Shown: one piece after another, positions 17,294 to 25,890 of the stretch
Layout: each line of letters opens with the position of its first letter
Numbering within the stretch: the stretch's first letter is position 1
DNA from: Phytohabitans flavus
GTDB lineage: Bacteria; Actinomycetota; Actinomycetes; Mycobacteriales; Micromonosporaceae
Length of the DNA stretch: 64,000 nt
Assembly (NCBI RefSeq): GCF_011764545.1
Contig: NZ_AP022870.1
Span: 4,820,001 to 4,884,000, forward strand
Reading direction: 5' to 3'
Notes under the pieces: generated by a model
What the model was told of the DNA's origin: nothing
The model's database searches: none
The model's input: only the letters and a program-made list of their open reading frames with translations
Translations under genes and position numbers: made by a program

Positions 17294-18700
17294 TCAGCGC
17301 TTGCGCGTGGATCGGATGGCGTCGGCGAGGGCCCGGATCGCGGTGGGGATCGCCGGGATGGGGACCTGCGCGTAGCCGAGCAGCAGGGTCGGGGCCCCGC
17401 TGCTGGGCGGGATCCAGAAGTCGTGCATGGTCACCAGGTTGATCCCCCGACGCCGGGCCTGGTCGAGGATGGCTTGTTCGTCGTAGTCGTCGGGTAGCTC
17501 GACGGTCGCGTGCAGCCCGGCGGCGATGCCTCGGACGGTGGCCTCGGGCAGGGCGTGGGCCAGCTCGTCGAGGAGGAGGTCGCGGCGGCGACGGTACCGC
17601 GCACGCATGCGGCGCAGGTGGCGGTCGAGCTCACCCCGGGCGAGGAAGCTGGCGAACGCGTGCTGCTCGATGCCGGCGGTACCGCAGTCGGCGAGGTCCT
17701 TCTCGTCGGTGACCGCGGCGAGCAGCCGCGGCGGGACGACCAGCCAGCCCAGTCTCAGTGCCGGCGCGAGCGTCTTGCTGGCCGAGCCGGCGTAGACGAT
17801 CCGGTCGGGTTCCAGCCCCTGGAGGGCGCCGACGGCCGCGCGGTCGTAGCGGTACTCGGCGTCGTAGTCGTCCTCGATGACGATGGCATCGCGCTGCCGT
17901 AGCCAGGTCAGCAGGCCCTGCCGCCGTTCGCCGGTGAGCACCGCGCCGGTCGGGTGCTGATGAGCTGGCGTGAGGACCAGCGCATCCACGCCGGCCCGTT
18001 CGAGCTGGTCGAGTCGGATGCCCGCCTCGTCCATGCCGATCGGCACGATGTCCAGGCCGGCTTTCTCGGCGATACGACGCTGTTCCGGATGGCTTGGGTT
18101 TTCGAACCCGATCCGCCGCGCGCCGTGGGCGATCAGCGCGCGGCAGACGATGCCCTGGCCTTGCGAGTACCCGTTGGTGACGATCGTGCGCTCCGGTGCG
18201 GCGGCCACGCCGCGCACCCGGCCGAGGTACTCGGCGAGGGCCGACCGCAACGCCTCGACGCCACGCGGGTCGCCGTAGCCGAGGTCGGCGTTGGTCATCG
18301 CCTGTAGCGCGTCGCGCAGGCACCGCAGCCACTGCGAGCGCGGGAAGGCGGACACGTCCGGCACGCGCGGTCGCAGGTCGAACCGGGGCGCCGCGGCCGG
18401 GACGCTCGCCCCGGCCGAGGAGAGCACGCGCGCCTGGGCCGTCTCGGCGACGCACGGTCGCGCGCCCTGCCGCAGCGTCAGGTATCCCTCGGCGGCCAGC
18501 TGCGCGTACGCCCCGACCACGACCCTGCGCGAGACGCCGAGCTGACTCGCCAGGTCCCTTGTGGACGGCACGCGCGCACCCGCCCGAAGCCGTCCTTCGC
18601 GGATCGCACCGCGCAGCTGCGCCTCGATCTGCGTGCCCAGACCGCGACCGTCCCGCGAGACGGACAGCAGCATCTCTATCGGCTGACTGGTCTCGTCCAT
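17294..18700 (-). CDS. MocR/PdxR-type GntR-aminotransferase regulator
   Basis: A 468-residue fusion. The N-terminal GntR winged helix has LRGAIREGRLRAGARVPSTR and SRRVVVGAYAQLAAEGYL (residues 25-80). The rest is an aminotransferase-like domain with GYGDPRGVEALRSALAEYLG, TNGYSQGQ, EDDYDAEYRYD and the PLP lysine in YAGSASKTLAPALRLGW. MocR proteins bind PLP and control vitamin B6 or amino-compound genes, but many control transporters. It is divergent from an MFS transporter, with a perfect palindrome between them, so the pump operon is its likely target. Confidence 0.92.
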   Translation of the reverse strand: MDETSQPIEMLLSVSRDGRGLGTQIEAQLRGAIREGRLRAGARVPSTRDLASQLGVSRRVVVGAYAQLAAEGYLTLRQGARPCVAETAQARVLSSAGASVPAAAPRFDLRPRVPDVSAFPRSQWLRCLRDALQAMTNADLGYGDPRGVEALRSALAEYLGRVRGVAAAPERTIVTNGYSQGQGIVCRALIAHGARRIGFENPSHPEQRRIAEKAGLDIVPIGMDEAGIRLDQLERAGVDALVLTPAHQHPTGAVLTGERRQGLLTWLRQRDAIVIEDDYDAEYRYDRAAVGALQGLEPDRIVYAGSASKTLAPALRLGWLVVPPRLLAAVTDEKDLADCGTAGIEQHAFASFLARGELDRHLRRMRARYRRRRDLLLDELAHALPEATVRGIAAGLHATVELPDDYDEQAILDQARRRGINLVTMHDFWIPPSSGAPTLLLGYAQVPIPAIPTAIRALADAIRSTRKR

Positions 18701-18725
18701 AGCTGAGGAACTGGATCCTTTCGCT

Positions 18726-18739
18726 GTACCAGTTGGTAC
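18726..18739. promoter_or_regulatory. Palindromic operator between MocR and MFS genes
   Basis: GTACCA-GT-TGGTAC is a perfect palindrome in the 52-base gap between the divergent MocR and MFS genes. It is the natural candidate operator for the MocR regulator. This is inference from position and symmetry. Confidence 0.55.
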
Positions 18740-18752
18740 CTAGCATCGAACC

Positions 18753-19928
18753 ATGAGCGCCGCACCGACGCATGCCGAGCCGGCCGTGCCGACCGTGAAC
18801 CCGGGCCGCTCACTGGCGGTCTTGACCGTCGGGGCGGCGATGACGCAGGCGGCCACCATGGTCGCGAGCACGGCCAGCACGTTGATGTTCGCCCGCGTGT
18901 TCGGTGATCGCTGGGGCGGCGTACCGCCCACCGCCGGCGTGCTGGGCGTCGCCGCCGGCTCGATCGGCCTTACCTGGCTGATGGGTCGGACCGGCCGCAG
19001 GTCCGGCTTGATCGCGGCCTACGCCGTCGCCGCGGTGGGGGCCGGCGCCGCCGTCGCGGGCGCCCTTGTCGAGCCACTGCTCGTTGTGGGCGGGCTCTTC
19101 CTCCTCGGCGTGGGCAACGCCGGCTCGCAGCTGGCACGTTATGCGGGCGCCGAGCTCTATCCCGCTTCCCGCAAGGGATTCGCCCTCGGTGCCGTGGCGT
19201 GGGCGGGGACCATCGGCGCGGTGGGCGGACCGGCGATGCTGGCGCCCACCGCCGCCGCCGCTGACACAGCTGGGCTGCCGCCGCTGGCTGGCGCGTTCCT
19301 GCTCGCGCTCGCCGCGGCCGTGGTGGCTGGCCTTGTCACGACTGGCGTACAGCGCTCCGGCACCCCGGTTAGCCGCGCCGGGCAGCGGAAGCAGACTCCG
19401 ATCCGCTTCGCGCTTGTCTCGATGGTCGTCGCGCACGTGGTGATGGTCGCGCTCATGGTCGCCGCCCCGCTGCACATGGACCACCACGGCCATGGCCTGG
19501 GCACCGTGGGGACGGTCATCAGCCTGCACGTCCTCGGGATGTACGCCCTCGCACCGTTCAACGGCTACCTCACCGACCGGTACGGCAGCCGTCGCGTGCT
19601 CGTCGCCGGCGTATCGACGGTCGGCGCCTCGGCGATCGTGCTGGTCGGTGCCGCCCACCTGAGCGAAGCGTGGTTCGCGGTAACCCTCTTCGCGCTCGGC
19701 TACGGCTGGAGCCTGTCCATGGTTGGTGGCAGTGCCCTGCTGGTGCGTGATGTCCCACCGGCAGAGCAACTCCGCGTCCAGGGCGGCGTCGAAGCATGGG
19801 TGTGGGGTGCCGCCGCGCTCGCGACCTTCACGTCGACTCAGCTCTTGGCTGTCGGCGGTTATCCGCTACTGGCAACGGTGTGCGTGACCCTTGTGGCGGT
19901 CACCCTGCTGCGTAGGAGGCCACGATGA
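18753..19928 (+). CDS. MFS transporter
   Basis: A 391-residue protein with about twelve hydrophobic helices, for example LAVLTVGAAMTQAATMV, GLFLLGVGNAGSQLARY and TLFALGYGWSLSMVGG. The loop between helices 2 and 3 has LMGRTGRRSG, and a related NGYLTDRYGSRRVLV lies in the second half, as expected for the duplicated MFS fold. It is most like drug or small-molecule efflux permeases. It is divergent from the MocR regulator and overlaps the next gene by four bases (ATGA). Confidence 0.9.
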   Translation: MSAAPTHAEPAVPTVNPGRSLAVLTVGAAMTQAATMVASTASTLMFARVFGDRWGGVPPTAGVLGVAAGSIGLTWLMGRTGRRSGLIAAYAVAAVGAGAAVAGALVEPLLVVGGLFLLGVGNAGSQLARYAGAELYPASRKGFALGAVAWAGTIGAVGGPAMLAPTAAAADTAGLPPLAGAFLLALAAAVVAGLVTTGVQRSGTPVSRAGQRKQTPIRFALVSMVVAHVVMVALMVAAPLHMDHHGHGLGTVGTVISLHVLGMYALAPFNGYLTDRYGSRRVLVAGVSTVGASAIVLVGAAHLSEAWFAVTLFALGYGWSLSMVGGSALLVRDVPPAEQLRVQGGVEAWVWGAAALATFTSTQLLAVGGYPLLATVCVTLVAVTLLRRRPR

Positions 19929-20545
19929 CCCGATCCGCGCTCTGGCTGCCACTCTTCGACGGCCTCGCCGATCCTGTCGTGGCCGCGCGCCTGGCCGGTG
20001 AGGCGGAGGCGGCCGGTTGGCACGGGTTCTTCGTGTGGGACCGCCTGAGCTGGCCGGCACCGGTACGCCAGGTCGCCGATCCGTGGATCACGCTGGCCGC
20101 GGTCGACCGGCTACGCGGCCAAATGCTCGACGAGGCGATGCTGGTCCTCACCACCGCGTGGTCCGGCGAGCCGGTGCACCATCGCGGCGAGCAATACACC
20201 ATCGACGGCATTCGGTTCCTTCCCCGACCGGTACAGCGACCGCGGGTGCCGGTGTGGGTCGCCGGCTACCCCGGACGGATCCGGCCGCTGCGCCGGGCCG
20301 CCCACCACGACGGGTACTTCCCCATCGACCTCGAACACCCCGACCAGCTGGCCGAGATCGTCGCGACGCTCACCGACCTGCGCGGCCCGGCGACCACGCC
20401 GTACGACGTCGCGGTTGCCCTTCCCCCTGGCGTCGACCCCGAGCCGTACATCAAGGCGGGCGCCACATGGTGGATGCCCGACCTCCCGCCGGAAGCCACT
20501 GTGGACGAAGTGCGCGGCCTCCTGCGCGAAGGCCCCTACAAGTGA
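19925..20545 (+). CDS. LLM-class F420-dependent oxidoreductase, internally deleted
   Basis: 206 residues against about 280-340 in the family. The N-terminus LWLPLFDGLADP...GWHGFFVWDRLSW...DPWITLAA is normal LLM sequence. It then jumps straight to QMLDEAMLVLTTAWSGEPV, QYTIDGIRFLPRPVQRPRVPVWVAG and a normal end. Roughly 80 residues of the central barrel, where the RLRLGTLVTP-like and DRLSGGR-like segments should be, are missing without a frameshift. The enzyme is probably non-functional or reduced to another role. It is coupled by overlap to the MFS gene before it and the hydrolase after it. Confidence 0.78.
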   Translation: MTRSALWLPLFDGLADPVVAARLAGEAEAAGWHGFFVWDRLSWPAPVRQVADPWITLAAVDRLRGQMLDEAMLVLTTAWSGEPVHHRGEQYTIDGIRFLPRPVQRPRVPVWVAGYPGRIRPLRRAAHHDGYFPIDLEHPDQLAEIVATLTDLRGPATTPYDVAVALPPGVDPEPYIKAGATWWMPDLPPEATVDEVRGLLREGPYK

Positions 20546-21215
20546 GTACCTATGTTTTGATTCACGGCGGCGGAGATGTCGGCTGGTACTGGCATCTTGT
20601 GGAAGCCGAGCTGCGCACCCGCGGGCACGACACCGTCGCCCCAGACCTTCCCGCCGACGATGACTCCGCGACCCTGACCGACTACGCCGACGCCGTGGTC
20701 GACGCCGTCGGCGGCCGCAAAGACCTCACCGTCGTGGGACATTCCTTCGGCGGATTCACCGCGCCACTGGTCGCCGACCGGCTCAAGGCCGACGTCCTGG
20801 TCCTGGTCGCCGCGATGATCCCCGCCCCGGTGAGGCTCCCCGCGACTGGTGGTCCAACACCGGCTACCACGAAGCCGTGCGGGAGCAAGCCGCCCGGGAC
20901 GCCGGCGCGACAGGCAACGAAGACCCGCACATCAGCTTCTACCACGACGTGCCACGCGAACTGGCCGAGCAGGCGATAAGCAAAGAACGCGCCCACCCGT
21001 CCACCGCCTCCATGAACTCGCCGTGGCCACTCAAGGCATGGCCAGACGTGCCAACGAAATTCGTGCTGTGCGCCCAGGACCGCTTCTTCCCACCCGCCTT
21101 CTTCCGCCGGCTGGTAGCCGACCGCCTCGACATCCTCCCGGACGAAATCGCGGCCGGTCACTGCGTCGCACTCAGCCGCCCAAAAGAACTAGCAGACCTA
21201 CTGACGAGGTACTAG
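20542..21215 (+). pseudogene. Alpha/beta hydrolase, frameshifted
   Basis: Starts at a GTG overlapping the previous stop: STYVLIHGGGDVGWYWHLVE (oxyanion HGGG), APDLPADDDSATL, then the nucleophile elbow VVGHSFGGFTAPLVAD. After MIPAP (near 20825, in a CCCC run) the frame must lose one base to continue as GEAPRDWWSNTGYHEAV, then FVLCAQDRFFPPAFFRR (acid) and AAGHCVALSRPKELADLL (catalytic His). The joined product is about 224 residues, an EstC/salicylate-esterase-like serine hydrolase. All triad residues are present, so a sequencing indel is the simplest explanation. Confidence 0.78.
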
Positions 21216-21241
21216 ACGCAACCCATTTCCACAATGGAGAT

Positions 21242-21319
21242 TTGAGCTACCGCGATGTCCGCGGTGGTCCAGACCGCTGCTCCCGCGGCCTCACCCTCCG
21301 CCGCACACAACCCAACCCC
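21242..21319 (+). repeat. Forward arm, element 1
   Basis: TTGAGCTACCGCGATGTCCG start and CACACAACCCAACCCC end. Same sequence family as the arms at 5551, 27487, 44923, 49160 and 54206. Confidence 0.9.
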
Positions 21320-21346
21320 TCAAGGCCCCAACCCAGAAAGATCACG

Positions 21347-21417
21347 CTGGTGATCGTTCGCCCGATACCTACACGACACGCCGAACGCGCCGCGGATTCT
21401 GGGCGAACGATCACCAG
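21347..21417. repeat. 17-bp inverted repeat inside element 1
   Basis: CTGGTGATCGTTCGCCC at 21347-21363 and its exact reverse complement at 21401-21417, separated by 37 bases. A close relative of the right arm (GGGCGAACGATCGCCAG) occurs inside element 3 near 45139-45155. Confidence 0.85.
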
Positions 21418-21447
21418 AGGCCTGCGCGGCGAGAGTGAGTCGCCGGG

Positions 21448-21495
21448 CTTTGGGAAGACTTGTTGCTGCCAGGGCAACCACAAGTCTTCACAAAG
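21448..21495. repeat. Scaffold hairpin B (variable-stem hairpin)
   Basis: CTTTGGGAAGACTTGT pairs with ACAAGTCTTCACAAAG around TGCTGCCAGGGCAACC. Compared with 8779-8826, the stem base and loop are the same, but the seven-base stem core differs on both strands in a complementary way (GACTTGT/ACAAGTC here; CGCTTTC/GGAAGCG there). Confidence 0.75.
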
Positions 21496-21616
21496 GCTTC
21501 TTTCCGGGGCGAGGTCGCCTCATCGCCCAGCGACACCGATCGCTTGCCCACCTTCTCGCGACACCGGCGACAAACATCACGGATGGCGGCGCCGGCCGGC
21601 CGTAGGCTGGCGGCGG

Positions 21617-21686
21617 CTTGTGAAGCGCGGAGGGTGAGGCCGCGGGAGCGGCGGCCTGGACCACTGCGGACGTCGCGGTAGCTCAA
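21617..21686 (-). repeat. Reverse arm, element 1
   Basis: CTTGTGAAGCGCGGAGGG start and GCGGTAGCTCAA end, the reverse complement of the family arm with several substitutions. Confidence 0.9.
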
Positions 21687-21731
21687 TGTCTACAAAGGTT
21701 TCTCCAGAACGAGCGACGCGGCGCGACTACC

Positions 21732-22628
21732 TCAATCCCCAATGCCCACCAGGGCGGGCAGGGTCTGGGCCGCGGTGCCGCGCAGGTTGATGGCGCAGAT
21801 CCGGTCGAGGGGTGTGGGCTCGGGGTTGATCTGTATCACGACCGCGCCGGAGCGGGCCGCGACGCGGGGGATTTCGGCGGCTGGGTATACGACGCCGGAG
21901 GTGCCGACGACCAGCAGCAGGTCGCAGGTGGCGGCGGCTTCGAAGGCCGCGGTCAGAGCGGCCTCGGGCAGTGGCTCACCGAACCAGACCACGCCGGGCC
22001 GCACGAGCCTGCCGCACCGTTCGCAGCGCGGGGGCGGTATCCGGCCGCCCTCCCCCGGGCCGGCGCCGGCGTCCTCTTCGGCGTCGGGGAACGCAGCCGG
22101 GTGGGCAGCGTCGGGGATGGCGGTCGGGTGGACGGCCTCGGGGAAGGCGGCCGGATGGGCGGCGTCGGAGACGCAGCGTGGGGCGAAGAGGCTGCCGTGC
22201 AAGTGGATCGGAGCGCTGGAGCCCGCTCGCTCGTGCAGGTCGTCGACGTTCTGGGTGACCACGACCGTGCCGGGCGCCCTGGCTTCGAGCGCGGCCACAG
22301 CTAGGTGTCCAGCATTGGGTTGTGCCCGGCGGACCCGTGCGCGACGCCACTCGTACCAGCCCCACACCAGGTCCGGGTCGGCGTGAAAGGCCTCCGGGGT
22401 GGCCAGCCGCTGCGGGTCGAATCGGGCCCAGAGACCGGACAGATCGTCGCGGAAGGTCGGTACGCCGCTCTCGGCCGAGATCCCGGAGCCGGTGAAGACG
22501 ACGACCCGGCGGGCCTGGGCGAGAAGCTCGGCGGCGCCCCGCTCGTCCCCCTGCTCATCCTCATCGGCACGGCCACCCGCCTCGCCGCCGCCCGACGCGG
22601 CGCCCTGTAATTCTGGCTGTCCTATCAC
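21732..22628 (-). CDS. SIR2-family NAD-dependent deacetylase with repeat expansion
   Basis: About 298 residues. The NAD-binding FTGSGISAESGVPTFRD, TQNVDDLHERAG, HLHGSLF and FGEPLPEAAL...LVVGTSGVVYPAAEIP motifs are all present, including the catalytic histidine in HLHGS. The zinc module is odd. The first pair shows only one Cys (APRCVSD), then a run of nine-residue repeats (DAAHPAAFP, EAVHPTAIP, DAAHPAAFP), before the normal second pair CERCG. The deacylase may therefore bind zinc differently or have a remodelled zinc lobe. The frame is open to 22787, but the GTG at 22628 avoids overlap with the P450 and is my choice; no strong Shine-Dalgarno is seen. Confidence 0.88.
   Translation of the reverse strand: MIGQPELQGAASGGGEAGGRADEDEQGDERGAAELLAQARRVVVFTGSGISAESGVPTFRDDLSGLWARFDPQRLATPEAFHADPDLVWGWYEWRRARVRRAQPNAGHLAVAALEARAPGTVVVTQNVDDLHERAGSSAPIHLHGSLFAPRCVSDAAHPAAFPEAVHPTAIPDAAHPAAFPDAEEDAGAGPGEGGRIPPPRCERCGRLVRPGVVWFGEPLPEAALTAAFEAAATCDLLLVVGTSGVVYPAAEIPRVAARSGAVVIQINPEPTPLDRICAINLRGTAAQTLPALVGIGD
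22081..22176. repeat. 27-bp coding minisatellite in the sirtuin gene
   Basis: Three full 27-base units (22081-22107, 22108-22134, 22135-22161) and a 15-base partial unit. Each encodes a nine-residue [DE]A[AV]HP[AT]A[FI]P repeat inside the zinc-binding lobe. Confidence 0.88.
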
Positions 22629-22638
22629 GACGGTGATT

Positions 22639-23868
22639 TCACCAGTGCAGCTCGAGCGCGAGTGGACCGCGTACGTTGATCGATGCCTGGAGCCGGATCG
22701 GGTGGTCGGGATGCAAACGCATGCCCGGCAGCCGCTCGACGAGCACCTGGAGCGCGACGCGGGACTGGACGCGGGCGAGCGGCGCACCGACGCAGGTGTG
22801 TACGCCGGCGCCGAACCCGAAGTGGCGGCTCGGTGTGCGGGTCACGTCGAACCGGTCGGCGTCGGGGTAACGGTCCTCATCGCGGTTGGCGGAGGCGAAG
22901 ACCACCAGCACGTCTCCGCCCTCCGGGATGTCCACGCCCCCGAGCGTTGCCGGGCGCGTGGCGCGGCGGAAGAGGGTCGGCACCGGCGGCTCGAAGCGCA
23001 GGACTTCCTCGACCGCGTTCGGAATCAGCTCCGGGCGCTGGCGCAGCAGCTCCCACTGTTCGGGGTGGCGCAGCAGCGTCCGGACGGCGTTTCCGACGGT
23101 GTCCCTTGTGGTGATGTGGCCGGCGCCGATGGTGCTGGAGATCGTCCCGACCACCTCCGCTTCCTGGTCGAAGGTGAGCGCCTCCTCGCCCGGCGCGAGG
23201 GCGGCGACGACGTCGCTGACGAGGTCGTCCTCGGGCGCGGCGCGTCGCTGGCGCACATATCCGGCCACGACGTGCTGGAGCGCGACGAACTCGCGGGCGG
23301 CATGCGCCTCCTCGGCTTCGCTCAGGTCGGCGCTGCCCAACAGAAACAGCGACTCGCTGCCCGACTTGGCCGCCGCCACGTCGCCCGAGCCGATGCCGAA
23401 CAGGTCGGCAGCGGTCGCGACCGGCAGCGGCGAGGCGTACCGCTCGACCAGATCGGTGCGGCCGTCCGCGATGAAGGAGTCGACCAGGGCGTCGGCCCGC
23501 TCCCGGATCGCCAGCTCCATCGGCTTGACCGCGCCTGGTGTGAGGCGCTTGATGTACGGGGCACGAAGCCGCCGATGCGCCTCCCCGTCGGACGTGATGT
23601 GGTCCGGCTTGGGCGGGTAGCCATTGGCGAGCTCAGCGAACGTCGCCGGGTACAACTCACGGACCGGCCGGAGGCTGTGAGCCGAGGAAAATCCCTCAGG
23701 GTCTTTGAGGACAGCGTCGACGTCGTCGAACCGGGTGACGACCCACGCGTCCAGCCGTGGCGAGTGGAACACCGGCTCGCTGCGCCGAGCCTCCGCATAG
23801 AACGGGTACGGGTCGTCGAGGTGCGCACCCGTCGGGTCGTAACTCTCCGCGAACCGACTACCTGCCAT
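22639..23868 (-). CDS. Cytochrome P450
   Basis: A 409-residue bacterial class I P450. The I-helix oxygen-activation region is STIGAGHITTRDT (about 243-255), the ExxR pair is EEVLRFEPP, and the heme loop FGFGAGVHTCVGAPLAR (about 345) has the axial cysteine. No ferredoxin gene lies next to it, so electron donors must come from elsewhere. The substrate is unknown. It ends 11 bases before the chosen start of the sirtuin gene on the same strand. Nothing biosynthetic is adjacent apart from a distant FAD enzyme. Confidence 0.95.
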   Translation of the reverse strand: MAGSRFAESYDPTGAHLDDPYPFYAEARRSEPVFHSPRLDAWVVTRFDDVDAVLKDPEGFSSAHSLRPVRELYPATFAELANGYPPKPDHITSDGEAHRRLRAPYIKRLTPGAVKPMELAIRERADALVDSFIADGRTDLVERYASPLPVATAADLFGIGSGDVAAAKSGSESLFLLGSADLSEAEEAHAAREFVALQHVVAGYVRQRRAAPEDDLVSDVVAALAPGEEALTFDQEAEVVGTISSTIGAGHITTRDTVGNAVRTLLRHPEQWELLRQRPELIPNAVEEVLRFEPPVPTLFRRATRPATLGGVDIPEGGDVLVVFASANRDEDRYPDADRFDVTRTPSRHFGFGAGVHTCVGAPLARVQSRVALQVLVERLPGMRLHPDHPIRLQASINVRGPLALELHW

Positions 23869-24016
23869 CTCGGCTCCTACCTGTCAATGGGACCGGTGAA
23901 TCGACAATAGCGATTGCGATGCGCACGACGTTGACCCGAACCTCACCTTCTGGCTCCGAAGGCGCGGTAGGCGTGCGATGGTTGGCCTACAACGCCTGCT
24001 GGAAGGGAGCAATCCC

Positions 24017-24490
24017 ATGACAGAAGCCGCGCCCGACCTCGCAGATCTCCCGGCGCCCGCCGAGGGCATCCTGGTGACGCAGTTCATCACGGTGCGCAAC
24101 GTGGCCCGGTCCCGCGACTTCTACTCACGCGTTCTGGGCGGCACCGTCGTCGTGGACGAAAACCCGTGCGTCGTTCGGCTGTCCAATTCGTGGATCATCA
24201 TGAATCCCGGCGGCCCGCCAACCCCAGACAAACCAGACGTCTCAGTGGTCGACTACGAGCCCGGCGACACCACATCGACATTCCTGAACCTGCGGGTCGC
24301 TGACATCCAGGCGCGTTACGAGGAGTGGAAGGCGAAGGGCGCGGAGTTCCTCACACCGCCGCTCGACCGCGTCGCCGAGATCCGCTGCTACATGCGAGAC
24401 CCGGACGGATACCTCATCGAGGTCGGCCAGGCCACCGGACTACTCCAGGGCACGCATGCCGCGAAGCGTCCGGAGGACCTCCCCGGCTGA
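24017..24490 (+). CDS. VOC-family (glyoxalase/dioxygenase-like) protein
   Basis: A 157-residue protein with the vicinal-oxygen-chelate fold. VTQFITVRNVARSRDFYSRVLGG starts the first beta-alpha-beta unit, and TFLNLRVADIQARYEEWKAKGAEFL with RDPDGYLIEVGQATGLL ends the second; the terminal glutamate is a usual metal ligand. The ATG at 24017 follows GGAAGGGAGCAATCCC; the GTG at 23978 has no site. The reaction is unknown. It is divergent from the P450, with 148 bases between them in which I see no operator. Confidence 0.82.
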   Translation: MTEAAPDLADLPAPAEGILVTQFITVRNVARSRDFYSRVLGGTVVVDENPCVVRLSNSWIIMNPGGPPTPDKPDVSVVDYEPGDTTSTFLNLRVADIQARYEEWKAKGAEFLTPPLDRVAEIRCYMRDPDGYLIEVGQATGLLQGTHAAKRPEDLPG

Positions 24491-24639
24491 CCACACGGGG
24501 CCCGCATGAACGTACTCGACCCGCGCTGGCCGGACGTCACCCTCGCAAGGGGAACACCGGTAGCGGCGGGGTCAGTCGATGGGATGAAAGCGAAGAGTAC
24601 GAGGAATCCGCTTATACCCTGGGATTAGCGTGACTCATC

Positions 24640-25890
24640 GTGCGTACACGACGACTGTTCGCGGCGCTGGCGGGTGCCGCTCTGGCTTTGCCCACATCTG
24701 CGGCTACGGCCGGCGCCGCGGAAGGCGCGTCGGCGGCGGCAACGCCGCGCCATGTGCCGTGCCCGGCCATCGCGGTACCGGCAGGCGCCCGCGCCGCGCG
24801 GCCCAAGCCGCCCGCGCCCGATCAGCAACAGCGGGAGGTCGGCGGGGCGGAACTGGCGTCCGCGGGGTTGACGATCCCCGCCGGTGCGCCGGTGCCGGCA
24901 AAGCTGACCGCGACCTCCTGGCTGGTGGCGGACCTGGGCAGCGGCGCGGTGCTCGGGGCCTGCGGAGCCCACGAGTACGCCACTCCGGCCAGCGTGCAGA
25001 AGCTGCTGCTGGCGGCGACGTACATGCCGAAGCTCGACCCGGCGCGGATGGTCGAGGTAACCCATGCCGACATGGACTACGAGCCCGGCAGCTCGGCGGT
25101 CGGGCTGGTGGAGGGCAGCCAGTACTCGATCAAGACGCTGTGGCTGAGCCTGCTGCTCAAGTCCGGCAACGACGCGGCGAACGTGCTGGCCCGCGTCGGC
25201 GGCGGCACGTCCGACTTCCGGGCCGGAGTCGAGGCGATGAACGCCGAGGCGCGCCGGCTGGGCGCACACCAGACGCACGCGGTCACCCCCTCGGGCCTGG
25301 ACGGTCCCGGGCAGTTCACCAGCGCGTACGACATGGCGCTGATCGCTCGGGCCTGCTACGCCCGCGCTGACTTCCGGCGGTACACGGCGACCGACACGGC
25401 GTTGATCCCGCCACAGCGCAACGGCGCGGGTGGGTTCCAGCTCAACAACGACAACGGATTGCTGCACAGGTATCCCGGGATGCTCGGCGGCAAGACCGGT
25501 TTCACCGACCTGGCCGGGCAGACCTACGTGGGCGTAGCCGAACGCAACGGCCGCCGGCTCGTGGTCACCCTGCTCGGCGCGGAATCCGCCCCAATCGGCA
25601 GTTACGGGGAGGTAACTACCCTGATGGACTGGGGATTCGCGCTGCCCGGCGACGTCTCGGTGGGCCAACTGATCGAGCCTGAAAACGCGGACGCGTCGCC
25701 AGGGGCCCAGCTCACTCCAGTGGCGGGACCAGCTCCGGGAGAGTCGGAGACCTCGACGTTCTCCGCCAAGAGGATCGTGCTGACCGCGGGCATCGCCACG
25801 CTGCTTGTCGCGCTCGTCCTGCTCGGCTGGGCACGACGGGTCCGCGTTCGTTCGGCCGCCGGCAATCGGGATCAGGAGCGCGAGGACTGA
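24640..25890 (+). CDS. D-alanyl-D-alanine carboxypeptidase (PBP5/DacC-like)
   Basis: A 416-residue exported serine peptidase. It has a signal peptide (FAALAGAALALPTSAA), a Pro/Ala-rich spacer, then the S11 triad of motifs: SVQK (about residue 118), SGN (LLKSGNDAAN, about 175) and KTG (GGKTGFTDLAG, about 285). A C-terminal hydrophobic helix (VLTAGIATLLVALVLLGWA) plus a basic tail anchors it in the membrane. It trims the terminal D-Ala from peptidoglycan stem peptides outside the cell. The GTG start lies in a weak context. It precedes a riboswitch-controlled cell-envelope gene, which fits a cell-wall neighbourhood. Confidence 0.92.
   Translation: MRTRRLFAALAGAALALPTSAATAGAAEGASAAATPRHVPCPAIAVPAGARAARPKPPAPDQQQREVGGAELASAGLTIPAGAPVPAKLTATSWLVADLGSGAVLGACGAHEYATPASVQKLLLAATYMPKLDPARMVEVTHADMDYEPGSSAVGLVEGSQYSIKTLWLSLLLKSGNDAANVLARVGGGTSDFRAGVEAMNAEARRLGAHQTHAVTPSGLDGPGQFTSAYDMALIARACYARADFRRYTATDTALIPPQRNGAGGFQLNNDNGLLHRYPGMLGGKTGFTDLAGQTYVGVAERNGRRLVVTLLGAESAPIGSYGEVTTLMDWGFALPGDVSVGQLIEPENADASPGAQLTPVAGPAPGESETSTFSAKRIVLTAGIATLLVALVLLGWARRVRVRSAAGNRDQERED

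Larger units (their letters stand above)
21226..21700. mobile_element. Palindromic element 1 (MITE-like, non-coding)
   Basis: A pair of facing arms (21242-21319 forward, 21617-21686 reverse) encloses about 300 bases with no credible gene but two large hairpins (21347-21417 and 21448-21495). Outer flank TCCACAATGGAGAT precedes the left arm. It lies between the convergent hydrolase and sirtuin genes. No transposase is present, so movement in trans is only a guess. Confidence 0.7.

Noticed and set aside
12911..23868. A secondary-metabolite cluster around the FAD oxidoreductase and P450
   Set aside because: No PKS, NRPS, terpene cyclase or RiPP precursor is present, and the genes are separated by unrelated housekeeping and transport genes.
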